Source of the DNA: Rhododendron vialii
Taxonomy: Eukaryota > Streptophyta > Magnoliopsida > Ericales > Ericaceae
Direction of reading: 5' to 3'
Assembly: GCF_030253575.1 (NCBI RefSeq)
Contig: NC_080561.1
Coordinates: 36,999,564 to 37,063,563 of the forward strand
DNA length: 64,000 bases
Shown here: positions 61,666 through 64,000 of the stretch, in pieces
Layout: each line of letters starts with the position of its first letter
Numbering within the stretch: the first letter of the stretch is position 1
Made by a program: the position numbers and the translations under genes
Notes under the pieces: generated by a model
What the model saw: the letters and a program-made list of their open reading frames with translations, nothing else
Databases searched by the model: none
Told to the model about the DNA's origin: nothing

Positions 61666-63266
61666 ATGGCGGCATCGTCGCGGCGCCTCCGCGAGCTCCA
61701 ATCCCAGCCCTCCAACAAGACCTGCGTCGACTGCTCCCAGAAGAACCCCCAGTGGGCCTCGGTCTCCTACGGCGTGTTCATGTGCCTCGAGTGCTCCGGC
61801 AAGCACCGCGGCCTCGGCGTCCACATCAGCTTCGTCCGGTCCGTCACCATGGACTCCTGGTCCGAGATCCAGCTCAAGAAAATGGAGTCCGGCGGCAACG
61901 ACGCCCTCAACACTTTCCTCGCCCGATACGGGATCCCAAAGGACACCGAAATCGTCAAGAAATACAACACCGACGCAGCCGCGGTCTACCGCGACCGGAT
62001 CCAAGCCCTAGCCGAGGGCAAACCCTGGCGGGACCCGCCCGTGGTTAAGAAGAAACCTCCGTTGGATCCAGGCCCTAGGAATAATACTGTTGCTGGGGGC
62101 TGGGATAGCTGGGATGATGACGTCAGATCGGGGTCGGAGGTGAGGAGGAACCAGTCGGTGAGCGATTTTAGGAGCGGAGGGGGAGGGGGTGGGGGACCGG
62201 CGAGGTCGAGGTCGAGTCAGGATATATATACGAAGGGGCAGCTGGAGGCATCGGCGGCGAACAAGGAGAGCTTCTTCGCGAGGAAGATGGTGGAGAACGA
62301 GTCGCGGCCGGAGGGGCTGCCGCCGTCGCAGGGTGGGAAGTACGTGGGGTTTGGATCGAGTCTGAACCCGGTGGCGCCGAGGAATGATTCGCAAGGGGAT
62401 GTGCTCTCTGCCGTTAGTCAGGTAGATTTTCTGTGCATTTGAGGTTAATTCACGCGGGGCACGTTTGATTGTCGGACTATGTTTTGGATGGATTGGAAAA
62501 TTTGGGATTAATGATGGTGATAAAGGACTTGTGGATCCTGCTATAATAGATGGGATTATAGGTAGGATAGGATTAGTTGTACGAAGTAGTGGTAGAGTTG
62601 AAAATTTTGGAATTACCGGTATAATAGATGAGATTGTATGTAGTACAGGATTAGTTGTAGTATGTTTGATTTGGGAGGGATAAAGTATGAGACATTGGGT
62701 GTTAAGAATCATTTTTGATCATTGGATGAAGAGGGAAATATTCCTAAAGTCCGGATTAACTAATAGATGAGATTGTATGTAGTACAGTATTAGTTGTGGT
62801 ATGTTTGATTTGGGTGGGATAAAGTATGAGACATTTAGTGTAAAGAATCATTTTTGATCACTGGATGAAGAGGGAAATATTCCTAAACGTCAGGATTAAC
62901 TAATACCACCCCTGGGTCGTATTGGATATCCCTTAAATATGGTAAAGCGGCCAAATAGTCCCCATCTAGTCCGGTATTATATTTAGTCCCGCGTGACAAA
63001 TGTGGTATTGTCTTATCCTCAGGAACATGTGGATTGTGGCTTCACATGTTTACCATGGGTGCGGGATTACAATCCCGGCATCAAACATGCCTTTGGAATA
63101 CTGATCTTTTTATGGGTTGATCTTGTGTTTGTTTTGGTATGTTGATCTTATCTTTGGTTATGTATGTTGTGTGCAGGGATTTGGTAGGCTATCTATGGTT
63201 GCTGCATCTGCAGCGCAATCTGCAGCCACTGTTGTTCAAGCTGGTACAAAGGAGATTAGTTCCAAG
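61666..63266 (+). CDS. ARF GTPase-activating protein (AGD6/AGD7-like), 5' part only
   Basis: Exon 1 is 61666-62421 (252 codons) and exon 2 is 63177-63266 (30 codons), both GT-AG and phase 0. The gene runs off the right edge, because I found no further exon before 64000. ARF-GAPs trigger GTP hydrolysis on ARF GTPases at the Golgi and so control COPI vesicle coats. Motifs: zinc finger with Cys20, Cys23, Cys40 and Cys43, arginine finger Arg48 in [14 protein letters not shown], then SVTMDSW and [17 protein letters not shown]. Exon 2 has a small-residue stretch ([16 protein letters not shown]) like the amphipathic regions of ArfGAP1-type proteins. Codon use is strongly C/G-ending to about codon 125 and then relaxes. 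Confidence 0.93.
62455..63092. mobile_element. MITE in ARF-GAP intron 1 with an internal tandem duplication
   Basis: GGCACGTTTGATTGTCGGA at the left pairs with the inverted right end GGCATGTTTGATGCCGGGA. The interior has a 139-bp direct duplication (62622-62760 and 62761-62900). The element fills most of the intron. Confidence 0.65.
62622..62900. repeat. 139-bp tandem duplication
   Basis: Two adjacent units beginning TAATAGATGAGATTGTATGT and ending GGATTAAC differ at only a few bases, so the duplication is young. Confidence 0.92.
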
Positions 63267-64000
63267 GTATTTTGCGCTTCCTTAATTTTAATTTGCCCTA
63301 TTTTCGCTAATTCTGAGTTGTCGTGTGGCAACTGTTTACTATTATTATGTTCTTATTGCTGAGGATCACAGTGATAGTTGTGTTAGTATGACCAGGATTT
63401 TTGGGGGAAAGCATGTTCATCACATTAGCGAATATATAACTTCTACGATTCTATTACAATGCTATTACAATGTTGCAGTTATTGGGGAGGTTGTTGGTTG
63501 ACTTTGTTTTAACTTTGAACTCTGGAAGATACAAACGCGAGAATGTTAGGGGATACTGTGACCTCTCGGCTCTCAGGAAGGCACAATTTATTGTGTTTTA
63601 TTTGATTGTACCTTTTTATTCTTGTGACTTGAAGGTGAATCCAAAATCAGTAAAATAATTATTGAGCAAAGAGTAACCTTTGATGAAAAGAAAAAAAGAA
63701 AAAGGAAAGCATTTTTGAATCATAGTTTTATACAACTAAGAGATGTTATGTTCAATGGTATGGGAAAAGCTCGGGTTGATAGCTGGATTAGATTGCTAGA
63801 TCCTAGAAGGAAGCCAGAAGGTGAGTGTCGAGAGATGGATAGAAGGTGAGACTGTATGAGTTTCAAGTTTTGATTTTTTGTTAGAAACAAAGGCATATTC
63901 CGGGGCAAAAGTCAGCACGCATCAGCCATGTTCCTGTGAACATGGCCTCATTGAAGTTTCTGGTAGTTCTTATCCCAAAACTGCCCTAATAAGGTTTCTT
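63267..64000. other. ARF-GAP intron 2 (continues past the window)
   Basis: No exon with splice sites and matching phase was found. The next expected protein segment is absent, so this is intron to the edge. Intronic GGTGAGACTG and A-rich runs have no further meaning that I can support. Confidence 0.6.

Noticed and set aside
61540-62712. Long open frames antisense to the ARF-GAP exon (154 and 234 codons)
   Set aside because: They are produced by the C/G-ending codon bias of the real sense exon; their proteins are Pro/Arg- and Leu-rich nonsense, with no splice or promoter context.

Overview
This window is nuclear DNA from a flowering plant, probably a eudicot. It has long AT-rich intergenic stretches, small exons with GT-AG introns, plant-specific gene families (a WAT1-like transporter, a RabE-type GTPase, a double-bond reductase, an AGD6/7-like ARF-GAP) and many MITEs, solo LTRs and microsatellites. 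The species cannot be fixed from the sequence. I saw no bacterial or organellar genes and no CRISPR array.

Six genes are complete and one is cut by the right edge. All exon chains below were built by hand so that every splice phase closes. From left to right: a WAT1-related (EamA/MtN21) transporter on the minus strand (667-2777, 7 exons, 389 aa); a RabE1/Rab8-type small GTPase on the minus strand (8388-15644, 8 exons, 216 aa); a soluble inorganic pyrophosphatase on the plus strand (33137-37475, 8 coding exons, 217 aa, including one GC-AG intron); an NADPH-dependent alkenal/double-bond reductase on the minus strand (39681-41787, 5 exons, 343 aa); a plant protein of unknown function on the plus strand (53379-55285, 2 coding exons, 293 aa); a single-exon, membrane-anchored unknown on the plus strand (56543-56914); and the 5' part of an ARF-GAP on the plus strand (from 61666). 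There is no operon-like logic. These are independently transcribed housekeeping or metabolic genes. The Rab GTPase and the ARF-GAP both act in vesicle traffic, but their sharing a window is probably chance.

The gene-poor parts are layered transposable-element debris. At 5748-7392 four MITEs with TAA target duplications are inserted in or beside one another, and a fifth, Mutator-like hairpin sits inside the last. At 20441-25878 a solo LTR (target duplication AAGAC) is split by a second solo LTR (22617-25292, duplication GATTG). At 43558-44964 a third, unrelated solo LTR (duplication GCTCC) splits a LINE-like retroposon that has its own flanking duplication. An 832-bp palindrome lies at 46039-46870. 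Four full-length copies of one GC-rich hairpin family, each with a perfect 9-bp target duplication, mark recent Mutator-type activity, and a fifth, shorter relative sits at 29308.

The least expected signal is a paired palindrome, CTACCGGTAG, whose two halves start 21 bp apart. It is repeated several times inside two otherwise unrelated solo LTRs (20976-21469 and 44460-44676). A second pattern is a (CT)n run on the coding strand directly after a 5' splice site in three of the four fully intron-mapped genes.
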